Assembly (NCBI GenBank): GCA_019454045.1
Contig: SKCR01038154.1
Location: 1 to 64,000 of the forward strand
Direction: 5' to 3'
DNA from: Zanthoxylum bungeanum
Lineage: Eukaryota; Streptophyta; Magnoliopsida; Sapindales; Rutaceae
Length of the DNA: 64,000 nt
Shown here: one piece after another, positions 10,387-20,500 of the stretch
Layout: every line of letters begins with the position of its first letter
Numbering within the stretch: position 1 is the first letter of the stretch
The notes under the pieces: model-generated
What the model was told of the DNA's origin: nothing
What the model saw: only the letters and a program-made list of their open reading frames with translations
Database searches by the model: none
Made by a program: the position numbers and the translations under genes

Positions 10387-11708
10387 TGACTCTCAAGTAT
10401 AAGAGTGTCGAAATAATAAAAAAATCCGGTAAGTTCGGGATCGATCCACATGAAATAAATCTAGTAAAATAAAATAACAATTCGAGTAAAAATAAAAAGA
10501 CTGAATTGATTGAACTGATGAATAATTTTAAATTGGAATGTAATAATAAATTAAAATACTAGCGCTAGGGGATCTACTCTTAATATTTCAAATATAAAAA
10601 AATCTTACTTTTTATAATATATAAATTGTTATTATTACCCAGTTAATTTATGTTAGGAATTAATTATGTCAAAAATATATAAACCAACCATATAGGTGGT
10701 GATAATATATGTCTATAACAAGTCCGGTTAAGTATTCAATTATACCAAATATATAAAACCAGCTATAAATGCGGTAACAAAATTTGTCAATAATTAGTTC
10801 AGATTTAAATATTAGTCCTTAGATTACAACTCATATATTATAATATAAATAAAATTAATTTATATTCTCATAAAAAAGAGTTTCACAATTTACCTAAGCA
10901 GAATAAAATTAACTACTCATGCTTTGAAAAAAAAACTCATAATTTTATTAATAAAAGAAAAAAAAGATTACAAGAAAAATAAAACACACAAGATACTTCT
11001 TCCAAATTATTCAAGAGAAAAAAAATGAAAGAAGTATGAAGAAAATGAGAGGTGAACGCCTCTATTTATAGTAGAAATACTCATCCCTCAATTATGAATT
11101 ATAACTTTCAAATTAAATACAAACAATAAAATTTAATGATTTTTTTCCTTTTCCATTTTGACTTTTTTTTTAATTTTTGTTGATTATTTTACAAACATTT
11201 ATCACAATCCACCTAAATGTGGATCGTGACATTTCAATATTATTTTTTATTATTTTTTTAATAATTAAAATTACATGCAACACACATTGGTTTCTTCACC
11301 AATTTTGACATTGAAAACCTCAAAATTAAAAAAATCTTGTAAAAAGAAAAATTATAGATATTTGAGTCTTCTTTCATTTGGAACTAAAATCACCTCAATC
11401 CGATATCACAGTAAAAAGTTATGGCCATAATACAGATATTACGCAAAGTGGAAATTTCCAAAATTGTATACTGGTAGAACGCCTTTTCAAGTTTCTGTTC
11501 TCCAAAATCCAAATGTCACGTTTATTTTTTAGTTATGTATCCAAATTATTATTTCACCTACATAAGAATAAAAACCACAATAAAAATATATAAAACATAA
11601 ATTTAATTATTATTTCACAAATGTGCTAAATTAAGGAGATTAATGAAACTACAAGTGTAAAATAATTAATTTTCTTTTAAATAAATGTACACTTTTTAGT
11701 GTTCATCA
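10387..11708 (-). repeat. Athila-type 3' LTR (1322 bp)
   Basis: On the minus strand it starts TGATGAACACTAAAAAGTG right after a G-rich tract (GAGGGTG) and ends GAGAGTCA, obeying the TG...CA rule. It holds a TATA box (minus strand of 11064-11070, TATAAATAGAGGCG) and two ACC-GGT hairpins (10683-10700, 10758-10775) of the kind found in the other Athila-type LTRs. Confidence 0.65.
11064..11070 (-). promoter_or_regulatory. LTR TATA box
   Basis: TATAAAT on the minus strand, about 640 bp into the LTR. The same position relative to the LTR start holds TATAAAT in the LTRs at 47429, 53210 and 15753. Confidence 0.6.
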
Positions 11709-12382
11709 CACCCTCAACAAGCTTATTACTAGTCCCTAGTAATTTAAGCGAAAACTAAAAAGATAAATTCTTATCCAAATTAGTAATTGTTTTATTTCTT
11801 TCTAAATTATCAAATAAGCAAATTCTCTTGTACTTTTTACCATTCTTTCATACACACATATGAAAAAATATCAATAAATTCATTGTGCCCATAACATTCA
11901 CAGGTCTTTTTGAAAAGAGAATAATATTTTTGTCCTAAAGTTATATCAGAATTCACACCTTTTGGCAATGATAATTTATTTATATACAAAATAATTTTTT
12001 TTTAAATAATACAATTTTAACCATCGTAACGAGCTTTGGGATAGTGACTCCCAAACCAGTTGTCTTTAAGGCACTATGTGTTAAGACACCCATATGGATT
12101 TAATTGCTCAGATCTCAGATGTCAAAAAGAAGAAATGTTCGGTTTTTTAAGCTTTCTCTTTAACCTATGTAACGATCTTTGGGCCAGTGACTCCCATACC
12201 AGTTGGCCTTAGGGTACTAAGTGTTAAAACACCCCTACATACTTAATTGCTCAAGTTCGAGAGGCTACGAAATGGAAATATTCACACAGATTTGTTTTAT
12301 TAAAACAACTCAAGCTTTACCGTTTTACATGAACAATCACTGTTTGTTAAGGCAAGATGTCCGGTTACTAAGTAAAATCTTG

Positions 12383-12433
<51 letters not shown>

Positions 12434-13100
12434 TAAACTAACTCAAGCTCTACTGTTTTACGCGAACAATCACTACTTCGAGGCAAGATGTCCGGTTACT
12501 AAGTAAAAGCTTGGTTAGTTTTCTTTTGGGAGTAAAAACATAAATTCCACCATGTTTATGTGCTATCTCTAACAAACTAGAAAACTGAATATTATAAAAT
12601 TTTCACTTACAACCCACGATCATATGTTACCGTGTATGTTGATAATACATGTCAAATGAGCATATGGAAATCAAACTTTAATCAATATTATGGAGAATTC
12701 ACAAATTTGAATGACTAAAAAAAATGAACAAAAACAACTTGTTCAAATTACATTGAGATACGTATCAGGAGCGAAAACTCCTTACACTGCCTTCTCTGAA
12801 CAACAATTACACTTGGTTAGTCAAAAATTTATTGTTGGTTTGCATGTAGTTTTTTTTTTGAATAATACCACAAAAGAAAAATCAACACAAAAATAGTTTT
12901 TTTACACACAAAATAACAACAAAACAAAAATAATATGAATTTAAAAAAAAAAAAAATAATTTTTTTTTTTTACAAAAATGAAAACTATCTAGTCAACTAT
13001 CCCATCCCCCAACCAAATTTAGATATTGTTATCAATGTCTGAATAAAAAGAAGTATAGTTTAGAAGTCACCACCTGGTTAGTGTGGAAAATACAATTGAA
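11709..13100 (-). repeat. hypervariable 3' region of the Athila-type element, internal repeats
   Basis: Non-coding. A ~90-bp unit with GAGCTTTGGGATAGTGACTC and TGTTAAGACACCC appears at about 12025-12105 and 12170-12245. A second unit ending GGCAAGATGTCCGGTTACTA lies at 12302-12382 and 12436-12515, flanking the ATT microsatellite. The first unit also occurs twice, inverted, at 51785-51990, in the equivalent place of the other Athila-type element. Repeat-rich DNA between pol and the 3' LTR is common in this lineage. Confidence 0.6.
12383..12434 (+). repeat. (ATT)n microsatellite
   Basis: About 17 uninterrupted ATT units, between two copies of the unit ending GGCAAGATGTCCGGTTACTA. Confidence 0.95.
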
Positions 13101-13129
13101 TCAACAAACACTACTATGTAAAAAAACAA

Positions 13130-13786
13130 TTACAAATTAATATTTAAGTCCACTCTACGCTTCTTGCCACGATCGTTATCTGACCAGTCCAACTTGGAAA
13201 GAATTGGGTCGATTCTTGGTTCACAGGCTAACAGTTGGTCGATTAATTAAACAACTTTTCTTATAGTAAGAACAATATCTTTTTCCGATTTCGAAATGAA
13301 ACCAAGTCTTTTATCCCCCTCAAGAAATACTAAAAGAAAATCGAAAATATGATATACATTAAGTAGTCCAATGAGTTTTCGGTGAATGTTCAAATTTTCT
13401 CATGACGCAACTATGAATATTTCTTCCAATGTGCCCAGCCTTCCTGATAAAGCAATAAAATCGTTAGGATGATTAATCATTTCAGTGGGTCTTTCAGACA
13501 TACCTAAGATAATTTATTATTCTCCATTTGATTTTCCGAAGAGATTTTTGTCTGCTAAATTTTTTGGGATGATTCTTAAAACTTGACTGTCTCCTTCTTG
13601 CACGGTCTTTGAAACACATCCCATTAATCCAAGATTGCCACAGCCATATACTAAGTGCATGTTTCTTTCTGCCATAATTCTACCTAATTCTTTTGCAGCC
13701 TCAACAAATTCTGGTTTAATACTAGACCTAGATCCACAAAATACACAGATATTAGTGACTTGTCGTCTTAAAGTTTTTTTTTCCAT
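13130..13786 (-). pseudogene. LOG-type cytokinin phosphoribohydrolase pseudogene inside Athila-type element
   Basis: Starts at ATG 13786 (MEKKTLRRQVTNICVFCGSR). It continues EAAKELGRIMAERNMHLVYG and NLGLMG, hits tandem stops after KSNGE, then resumes in frame with GMSERPTEMINH and LGTLEEIF, a stop in the tryptophan-alanine region, NLNIHRKLIGLLNV, and finally LIDQLLACEPRIDPILSK and a basic tail to the stop at 13130. LOG enzymes release active cytokinin bases from riboside monophosphates. The PGGxGTxxE signature has decayed to SGRLGTLEE, and the glycine loop reads YGCGNLGLMG. No introns are seen, whereas plant LOG genes usually have several. Same relative place and orientation as the copy at 50619-51272. 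Confidence 0.85.
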
Positions 13787-13837
13787 TTCTTTGCTCCCTC
13801 TTATTTGGATGTGTCAAATTGAAAAATGACGAGTTGT

Positions 13838-13844
13838 ATTTATA
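13838..13844 (-). promoter_or_regulatory. TATA-like box upstream of LOG pseudogene
   Basis: CTATAAATACAACTCGTCAT on the minus strand, about 50 bp upstream of the LOG ATG. The other LOG copy has CTATAAATTCAGCTCGTCAT at the matching place (50552-50571), and both are preceded by TTATTACTCACCC. This shows shared ancestry of the upstream region; function is inferred. Confidence 0.5.
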
Positions 13845-14045
13845 GATCCTTAAAAGGGTGAGTAATAAAGGCACAAATATCTGTAAAATGACAATTATCA
13901 TATGAACATCAAAATAAATTGTGAAGTCAAGAAGTTTAGATACTGTCGGTAAAATTAAAGTAAATGAAATCAAAACAGTAAATTAAAGTAAATCAAAACA
14001 GTAATGTAAAATAAATGAATTCAAAACAATAAATTGAAACAATAT

Positions 14046-14648
14046 GTTGTGATTGTGGTGCACATCTTCTTTTGGTTTTATATCCAGTAATAGCTTGAAC
14101 GCCCTCTATAGGTCGGGGATATGTTTCCAATCCAATTTTCTTATAAATTGGCAAACAAAGTCTTTTAAAGTTAGATTTCTGAGACTGTATTGATGTCTTT
14201 CTTTTTGAAAGTGTGTCTACAGATTGTGAATCACTCGATAAACATGTCTACTATGATACGTCTCAAGAGTCAATGATATATCATCTAAAGACTCCTTACT
14301 CAAGTCATCCATGAATGAATTTAATTTTATCTTCGTGATTGGCATACACAATTCCTAAAGTATGACAATGAGTGTTACACGCCCAACGTGCACATTTATA
14401 ACAGATACCTAATTGTTTAACTCTTCGTTTCTTAACATTTGTGTTTTTCCCAAAACCAGACATTTAAGAAATGAAGGAGTCAGCCCTGCCAAACGAACCA
14501 TTGCTTCAATTACCCAACGAATATCACTATGAATACCGTTGATCATAAGAAGCCTCATTCTTTCGGTGCATACTTTGTAAATTTTCATCAGAGCATTTTG
14601 GGAGAGAGAATGAAAATGATTGTGGAGTTTTGCGAGAGTTTCTTCCAT
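14046..14648 (-). pseudogene. captured fragment of an unidentified plant gene
   Basis: Minus-strand reading gives protein-like text across frameshifts. The first part (14648-14409) includes SQNALMKIYKVCTERM and DIRWVIEAMVRLAGLTPSFL. In a shifted frame from 14463 it reads KKRRVKQLGICYKCARWACN, HCHTLGIVYANHEDKIKFIH. After further shifts come SLDDISLTLETYHS and KRKTSIQSQKSNFKRLCLPI, YKKIGLETYPRPIEGVQAIT. The Cys/His-rich CYKCARWAC-CH segment suggests a small zinc-binding module. I do not recognise the family. It lies between the integrase tail and LOG, so the element may have taken up more than one gene. Confidence 0.5.
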
Positions 14649-14904
14649 GCCTTGATTGTAGGGTATCAGTAATTTTAGGAAACTGAAAGAACCAACTTGG
14701 AGTCACGGAGTACCGTTATCCACTGTTTAACTGGGGTGCAAGACTCTGACAAAAAGAAAAAAAATGCTTCAAAACTCAAGAAAAAAAGAAATATACAAAG
14801 AAAAGAACAGCTTATAATACATCAATCATAATACACTGGGTTTGAAAAGAAAAAAGATTCTTGAAAATTTGATCACTCCAAAGATAGTTTCAGACGTTGT
14901 ATAT

Positions 14905-15255
14905 TTAATTTAAATACATCACCATCATTATGATTCTCAATGTCAATAGCTCAATATGAGTAAACGTGTTCCATAATAAATAGACCACTCCATTGGATTT
15001 CAATTTTCCAAGAAATAAGTGAAGACGATAATTATAAAGTAAAAATTTTTGACTAATTTTAAATATTTTTCGTAAAATTCGACTATCATGAAATGTCTTA
15101 ATTTTAGCTTTAAGAATTTTCGCATTCTCATATGAATCATTCCTTAACTCCTCAAGTTCATTTAATTGCAATTGACGTTCATGATTGACATTTTCAAGGT
15201 TTGATTTGAATACTTTAATAGCCCAAAATGCCTTATGCTCAAGTTTTATAGGCAA
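14905..15255 (-). pseudogene. Athila-type integrase C-terminal tail
   Basis: Minus-strand frame reads LPIKLEHKAFWAIKVF, LQLNELEELRNDSYENAKIL, KIKTFHDSRILRK, FLLYNYRLHLFLGKLKS. This is the characteristic HLPVELEHRAYWAIK...QLNELEE...YNSRL.LFPGKLKS block at the end of pol in Athila-lineage Gypsy elements. It is abruptly cut on its N-terminal side at about 15255, where LTR sequence in the opposite orientation begins. Confidence 0.85.
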
Positions 15256-15259
15256 ATAA

Positions 15260-16350
15260 CAATGAACACTAAAAAATACACATTTATTAAAAGATAAATT
15301 AATCATTTTACACCTGTAGTTTCATTAATCCCTTTAATTTAGCATATTTATAAAATAATAATTAAATTTATATTTTATTGTGATTTTTATTTCTTACGTA
15401 GGTGAAATAATATTTTGGATGCATGACTAGAAAAATGGATATGACATTTGGATTTTGTAGGCCAAAAACTTGAAAGGACGTTCTATCAGTGTTACAAATT
15501 CATAAATTCCAACACTGCATAATTTTCGTATTTTGGCCATAACTTTTTATTCCGATATTGGATTGAAGTGATTCCAATTCCAGATGAAAGAAGAAATTGA
15601 CAAAAGATCTAAAGTGTGTTATATGTAAATTCAAAAAAATTTGGTAGAGGATCACATCAACCTTTCGATGAATGCCCCTCACCTCGACAATTGCATTGCA
15701 ATTGGCTTTGACAATTGCAATACCATTGTCTTTCAGAGGGCTGAGCTTCTTCTATAAATTAGAGGATGCTCAGCCTTTAAAACCTCATACTTTCTTCTGA
15801 ATCTCTCTTGTAGAATTTGGGAGAGAGTGTTTTGAGTGTTTTATTTTTGTAAGATTTTTCTTGTAATTTCTTTTTATTTTAGTAATAAAATTATGTGTGT
15901 TTTTATTCAAATTATGAGTAATTAATTTCTTTTTGCTGGGGTAAAGGATGAAGCTTTTAAAATTAAAATATAGATTAATCTCACTTATAATATAATATAA
16001 AAATTGTAATCTAATGATTAACACTTAATTTAAATCTGGATTAATTATTGACAAATTTTATTACCGCTTAGATGACTGGTTTTATTTATTTGGCATAATT
16101 GAGTACCTAACTGGACTTGTTATAGACAAAAGTTAACACCGTTTTTATGGCTGGTTTTATATATTTTGGCATAATTAATTTCTGAAATAAATTAATTTGG
16201 TGATAATGATAATTTATATATTATAAAAAGTGAGACTTCCAAATTTGAAATATTTCCTCCTACCCTTCTGTTCATCTGGATCTTCCTACCCTTGTTGTGG
16301 AGTCTTCCTCAGCCATTTTGTTAGTTGTTGTTCCATATTTAGAGGGTATA
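15260..16350 (+). repeat. inverted Athila-type LTR abutting the integrase tail
   Basis: Reads on the plus strand as a relative of the minus-strand LTR at 11708-10387: AATGAACACTAAAAA at the start, the shared ACGTAGGTGAAATAATATT segment, TATA box at 15753, then degenerate ACCG...CTGGT hairpins at 16063-16080 and 16138-16155. The first two LTR bases appear changed from TG to CA. From about 16250 the sequence shares a Tat-type segment with 28990-29110. Confidence 0.6.
15753..15759 (+). promoter_or_regulatory. LTR TATA box
   Basis: TCTATAAATTAGAGGATGCTC; same LTR position as the other Athila-type LTR TATA boxes. Confidence 0.55.
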
Positions 16351-16478
16351 TCCACTCATTCAGCAGAAACCTACTTCTGCCCAAGAACTTTCAAAATAAT
16401 TATATGGCATTCGACCCTCAATTTTCCTTCTTTTTTTTGTAACTTGCACTGTGTTCGGATGAATAAAATAAATATTTT

Positions 16479-18437
16479 TGTTGGACAATTATGACACATA
16501 GCATCACTATTTGTACAGAACATGGCGTTGTTGTACAAATTAATTATGTGACAAAGAAAATACTCTTTTATCATTTGTAATTAGATTACCAAGATATATA
16601 AATGATAAAAGTCCATATGATTAGTACCAGATTAATAAGATATGAGACGATATTAATCCACTAAGGTTTAATCATTAAATATCCATAGTCGTAGTATTAT
16701 TGAGACTGAACATCGATAATGCGGATAGACTAGTATACACTTGTGCGTGTTATGGAAGCATAACGACATAGTTCTCATATATTTGGGTATTGGATACTCA
16801 TGCAAGTGTAATAGAAGGTTCTGTTTACCGATGGTACAGAAACAGATTCGCTCAGGATAGACCCCTCAGAATCCCATTGGTAGTATGACTATGTGTCTAT
16901 GAGAATCCGAAATTCCGAATCAGGGTAGGTGTATTTGGTCTTAACCTGAGACTTACATCGCTAATACTTGCGACAATCAGTATACTTTGGTTTTGGTCGT
17001 CCGGGGCTTTAACAGGTTCTGTGTATGCCTCTTCTGGGTATACTGAGAATCGTAGTGTATTGGGTGTGATGTCAAGATGAAAGTATCACTCCAGTCATAT
17101 GGAGATGATGATCACATAGGATATGGAACTAGTACTCTTAAGTACTACAGTCATCGGGATAATATGACTAGGTCATGATTATCCGATTATAGAGACTAGT
17201 TACCAGAGATCCGATATATGCTTCGTACGAGGCAGACACAATTCCAGCCCTAGGCCTAACATGTGATATCGATACTGGATCGTAATATGTAATACTACGT
17301 ATACTATGCCTGACATAGATTACATATTCCTTAAAAGAATATTTCTGGAGAATTGGGTAGGCACAATACTTTGCTAGAAGCCAACCATGTCTTGTAAATC
17401 GGTAAAAATGTGGTACAAGGTACACACGTATTCGGATAGTCCGATAACCAGATTTACTGCCAACATATCCAGAGATCTCATGGGTCGCTTCCCGAAGATT
17501 CACCGATGACGTATGACTCGAACATAATTAATCTGGGATTAATTAGAAAAGAGAGAAAATTAATCTAGGATTAATTACGGTGATAATTTATCTGAGATAA
17601 AATTCAATTGAAAGAGAGAGAACGATTAATTTGGAATTAATCGATAAAATAATATATTCGATATATTATATGAAATTAGATTTCATAACGGAATTAAATT
17701 TAGATTTTAATTCGGGTGACAAATTAATTTAGAATTAATTCGCGAGCGACTTTAATAGTAATTTTGTTATGCATAATTATTTAATTAAATTTGATTTAAT
17801 TAAGTCGCAACAGAAAATTCGTTAATTCGGTATTAACGAACCCGAGCCCGGAATGTGTTTGCGGGCCCACTCAGATTTTAAATTCAAGTGGGGCCCACAC
17901 AAGTCACATAACCTAGTCAACTATATCAACTTTTGGTTGATAGAAGTTGGTGGAATCTTGCTGGCTTATTTCTTACACAACCTTGATTTGTGATTGACTT
18001 TTACCTAATTTGGAATTTGGTAAATGGTAATTATTTTTTGAAAATGATATACAAAAATCACAAAATCAAAAACAACACTCCACTCTATTTTTCTTACTTT
18101 TGGGCGTGAGCATCACTTCCATTTTCTCTCAAATAGGCGTGAAGCTTGGCTTCATTTCTTCTTGATTTTTACTTCAAAAATCTAAAGTGCTAGCACACAA
18201 AGAATCATACTTAGGTGATAGGGAAACATCCCTTGAGTTTGAAATTCAAAAAGAACAATCTTGGAGCTCAACATACAATAAAAGGATGAGCTTGGAGCAC
18301 TACACAAAGGAGCAAAATTTTTGAAATCCTACATCCTCATTGCCGATCAATGTGAGTACTTTTTCCGCAACTTAATTTGATTATTCACACAAATTTTATG
18401 CTTTGTAGATCCTAGGTTGTTCTTAGAGAACCCAACA
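16479..18437 (+). repeat. Copia 5' LTR (about 1959 bp)
   Basis: TGTTGG at the start mirrors CCAACA at the end. Its last 560 bp (from about 17878) match 24022-24576 closely, differing by scattered substitutions and a few small indels. It contains two hairpins related in position to those of the other Copia LTRs (16749-16764 and 16821-16845). Confidence 0.8.
16749..16845 (+). other. two-hairpin module in Copia LTR
   Basis: GTTATG-GAAG-CATAAC (16749-16764) is a perfect 6-bp stem. CTGTTT (16821-16826) pairs with AAACAG (16840-16845) around a loop containing GATGGTACA. The LTRs at 29506, 33307, 39304, 62321 and 41977 have the same order of two hairpins with different stems. Confidence 0.6.
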
Positions 18438-18439
18438 AT

Positions 18440-18451
18440 TGGTATCAGAGT
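18440..18451 (+). other. primer-binding site, initiator tRNA-Met
   Basis: TGGTATCAGAGT two bases after the LTR end; the standard plant tRNA-iMet complement is TGGTATCAGAGC. Confidence 0.85.
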
Positions 18452-20500
18452 AAGAATTAAGCAAGAAATGAATTAGGGTTCTTAATCTTGAATTTGGGTA
18501 TTTTTGATTTGAGCATGATTTAATCAAATTGTTTGTTTGAGTATGCTTAGATAATGATAACTTAGAGTTATGCATGATCAATTTTATGAAAAATTAATTG
18601 GATTAATTTTCCCCAAATCAATAGGCTTGGCCGAATGTGATATGTACTCTAAGCTCTTAGTGATTTTTGATTTTAAGCCATGAGATGTGTTTAGAATATT
18701 TGGATATATTGATTTGTGATTTAATTGGATTGAAATCAAAATCGGATATAAAAATCCCATGATTGCCGTGAGCATTGGAGAGCATGTTGGATTGATTTTG
18801 CTTTAATTTGTGTTGGACATAAGTTGATTAATTAAAGCATGATTAATTATGTAAATTGGTATTTTGGAAATGTTAATTTGAATAATTAATTATGGCTATA
18901 CACTTTAATTAAATAAATTTTGATATTTGGAATATTAGAATTTAATTAATTAGGCTTAATTTGGAATTGGGCTAAAATTGTTGTATTTGGGCCTAATGGG
19001 CTTGGTTGTGCCAAGTTGGTTTAGGACAATTGGATTGGATCCAAATTGGGCCTAAAACCATTCCATTAAGTTCAAATATGATAAATGAGACTTTTAAATT
19101 TAATTGGGCCTAATGGGCCAAAATTAATTTTATGGCAAATCGGGTGATTCTTTTGTTGGGCCTTGGCATTTGGGTTTGACCTATATTGGCCAAAGCCCAT
19201 GTCTTAAGAAATTAATTGAAATCCCATTGAACTTTAATTAAATTGACATTGGATGTTAATTGGGCTTTGAGACCCATAAAGATTGGATTTGGAATCCAAG
19301 TCTAAAATGCACATTTAAAGTGTAATTATTTTAATTTGGAATTAAATAAAGAATTAGTATTGAATACAAATTAAATTGGATTTAAAATTATAGTTTGATA
19401 TAATTTAAGAATTCGCACTTTGAGTACTTATTCTTAAACGAGTTGGACTCGCGCAAATCAAATCGTTATTTGAACATTGGATGATCACTTAATTCAAAGA
19501 TTAATTAATTGGATTAGATTGATTGAATAACATGCTTTGTGTGAATACATGGATGTATTGTATGAATAATATATAGCGGATGTATATTAGATGGGTGAGG
19601 GCAATTTTGGAAATTATTGTAATAAATTTAGAATTTATTAAATTGGACTTGCGTGTCTAGCCTTTATCTCTCGACTCTTTGTAATTCTATTCTCACCAAT
19701 TCCCCTCAATGTAAATGAGGTTTCTTTAGAAGTATTATGTAATTGGTTAGAAGTTAGAATAGTGCTAGCCGGGGAGATGAAAGAGAGTGAATTGTTCTAG
19801 GAACAATTTGTGAGATATCCATATACATATCATTATTAATTTATTTATCGCGCCTTATTATGCTTTTAGAATGCATGCTTAAGGGTGTATGATGAGACCT
19901 AATCAAAGATAATAAATTGGTTGCCAATTTATGCGAAAAACCCTCAATAAATATTAAGCGATTTCCTTCCATTGAGTGATTCTCTCTCAAGATCCAAGAT
20001 TTGCATTGGTTTGTTGGCCAAAGTCAAGACTTTTGTCCATCGCGGATGTGTTTGAATCATGAAGGCTTTATTCCATATCGTACGCCTTGGGCAAGTTGTG
20101 ATTTGTTGGCCAAAGTCAAGGTCATTACTTGTTCATCGGCCTCGATTACGAAGCTTTTCCACTGTCAATGGGTCACGCTTAACTGGTTTCATTAAGCTTG
20201 TTAAGCCAAAGCCAAGGCTTAGTTGATTCAGAGGAAAATGTTAGGCAATATATTGGATATATCGGCATATATTGGATATATGTTTCGGACTTGGAGGTCC
20301 ACCTACCGGATCTAGGAATTGGATGAGATCCAATTGATCTTAGAGATCTACTTAGTTAAATATCATACAGCTTGTTGGCCAAAGTCAAGGTTATGTATTA
20401 TTTAACGGGATCCTAGCCCACTAGGAAACTAGGTTTCCCGAGTACTCCACAGAGGGTTAGAGGCTCGCCGAAAAATAGTGGGAGACAAGTATTAAATTTG
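18452..20500 (+). other. long Copia leader with reiterated TTGGCCAAAGTCAAG
   Basis: Non-coding leader and decayed start of gag. A TTGGCCAAAGTCAAG-type motif recurs at about 20014, 20108, 20201 (as AAGCCAAAGCCAAGG) and 20375, each near a GCTTGTT or ATTTGTT. Otherwise nothing recognised. Confidence 0.5.

Larger units (their letters stand above)
10387..15259 (-). mobile_element. 5'-truncated Athila-type Gypsy element carrying a LOG pseudogene
   Basis: Read on the minus strand, the order is integrase C-terminal tail (15255-14905), a captured gene fragment (14648-14046), a LOG pseudogene (13786-13130), a repeat-rich 3' region (about 13100-11709), then the 3' LTR (11708-10387). The layout and many short sequences match the Athila-type element at 46799-54486 on the plus strand. 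Gag, most of pol and the 5' LTR are missing. The truncation point is where an inverted LTR of the same kind begins at 15260. Confidence 0.75.

Noticed and set aside
17168..17503. 111-codon minus-strand open frame
   Set aside because: Inside a Copia LTR and antisense to the element. No protein family recognised, so best explained by chance.
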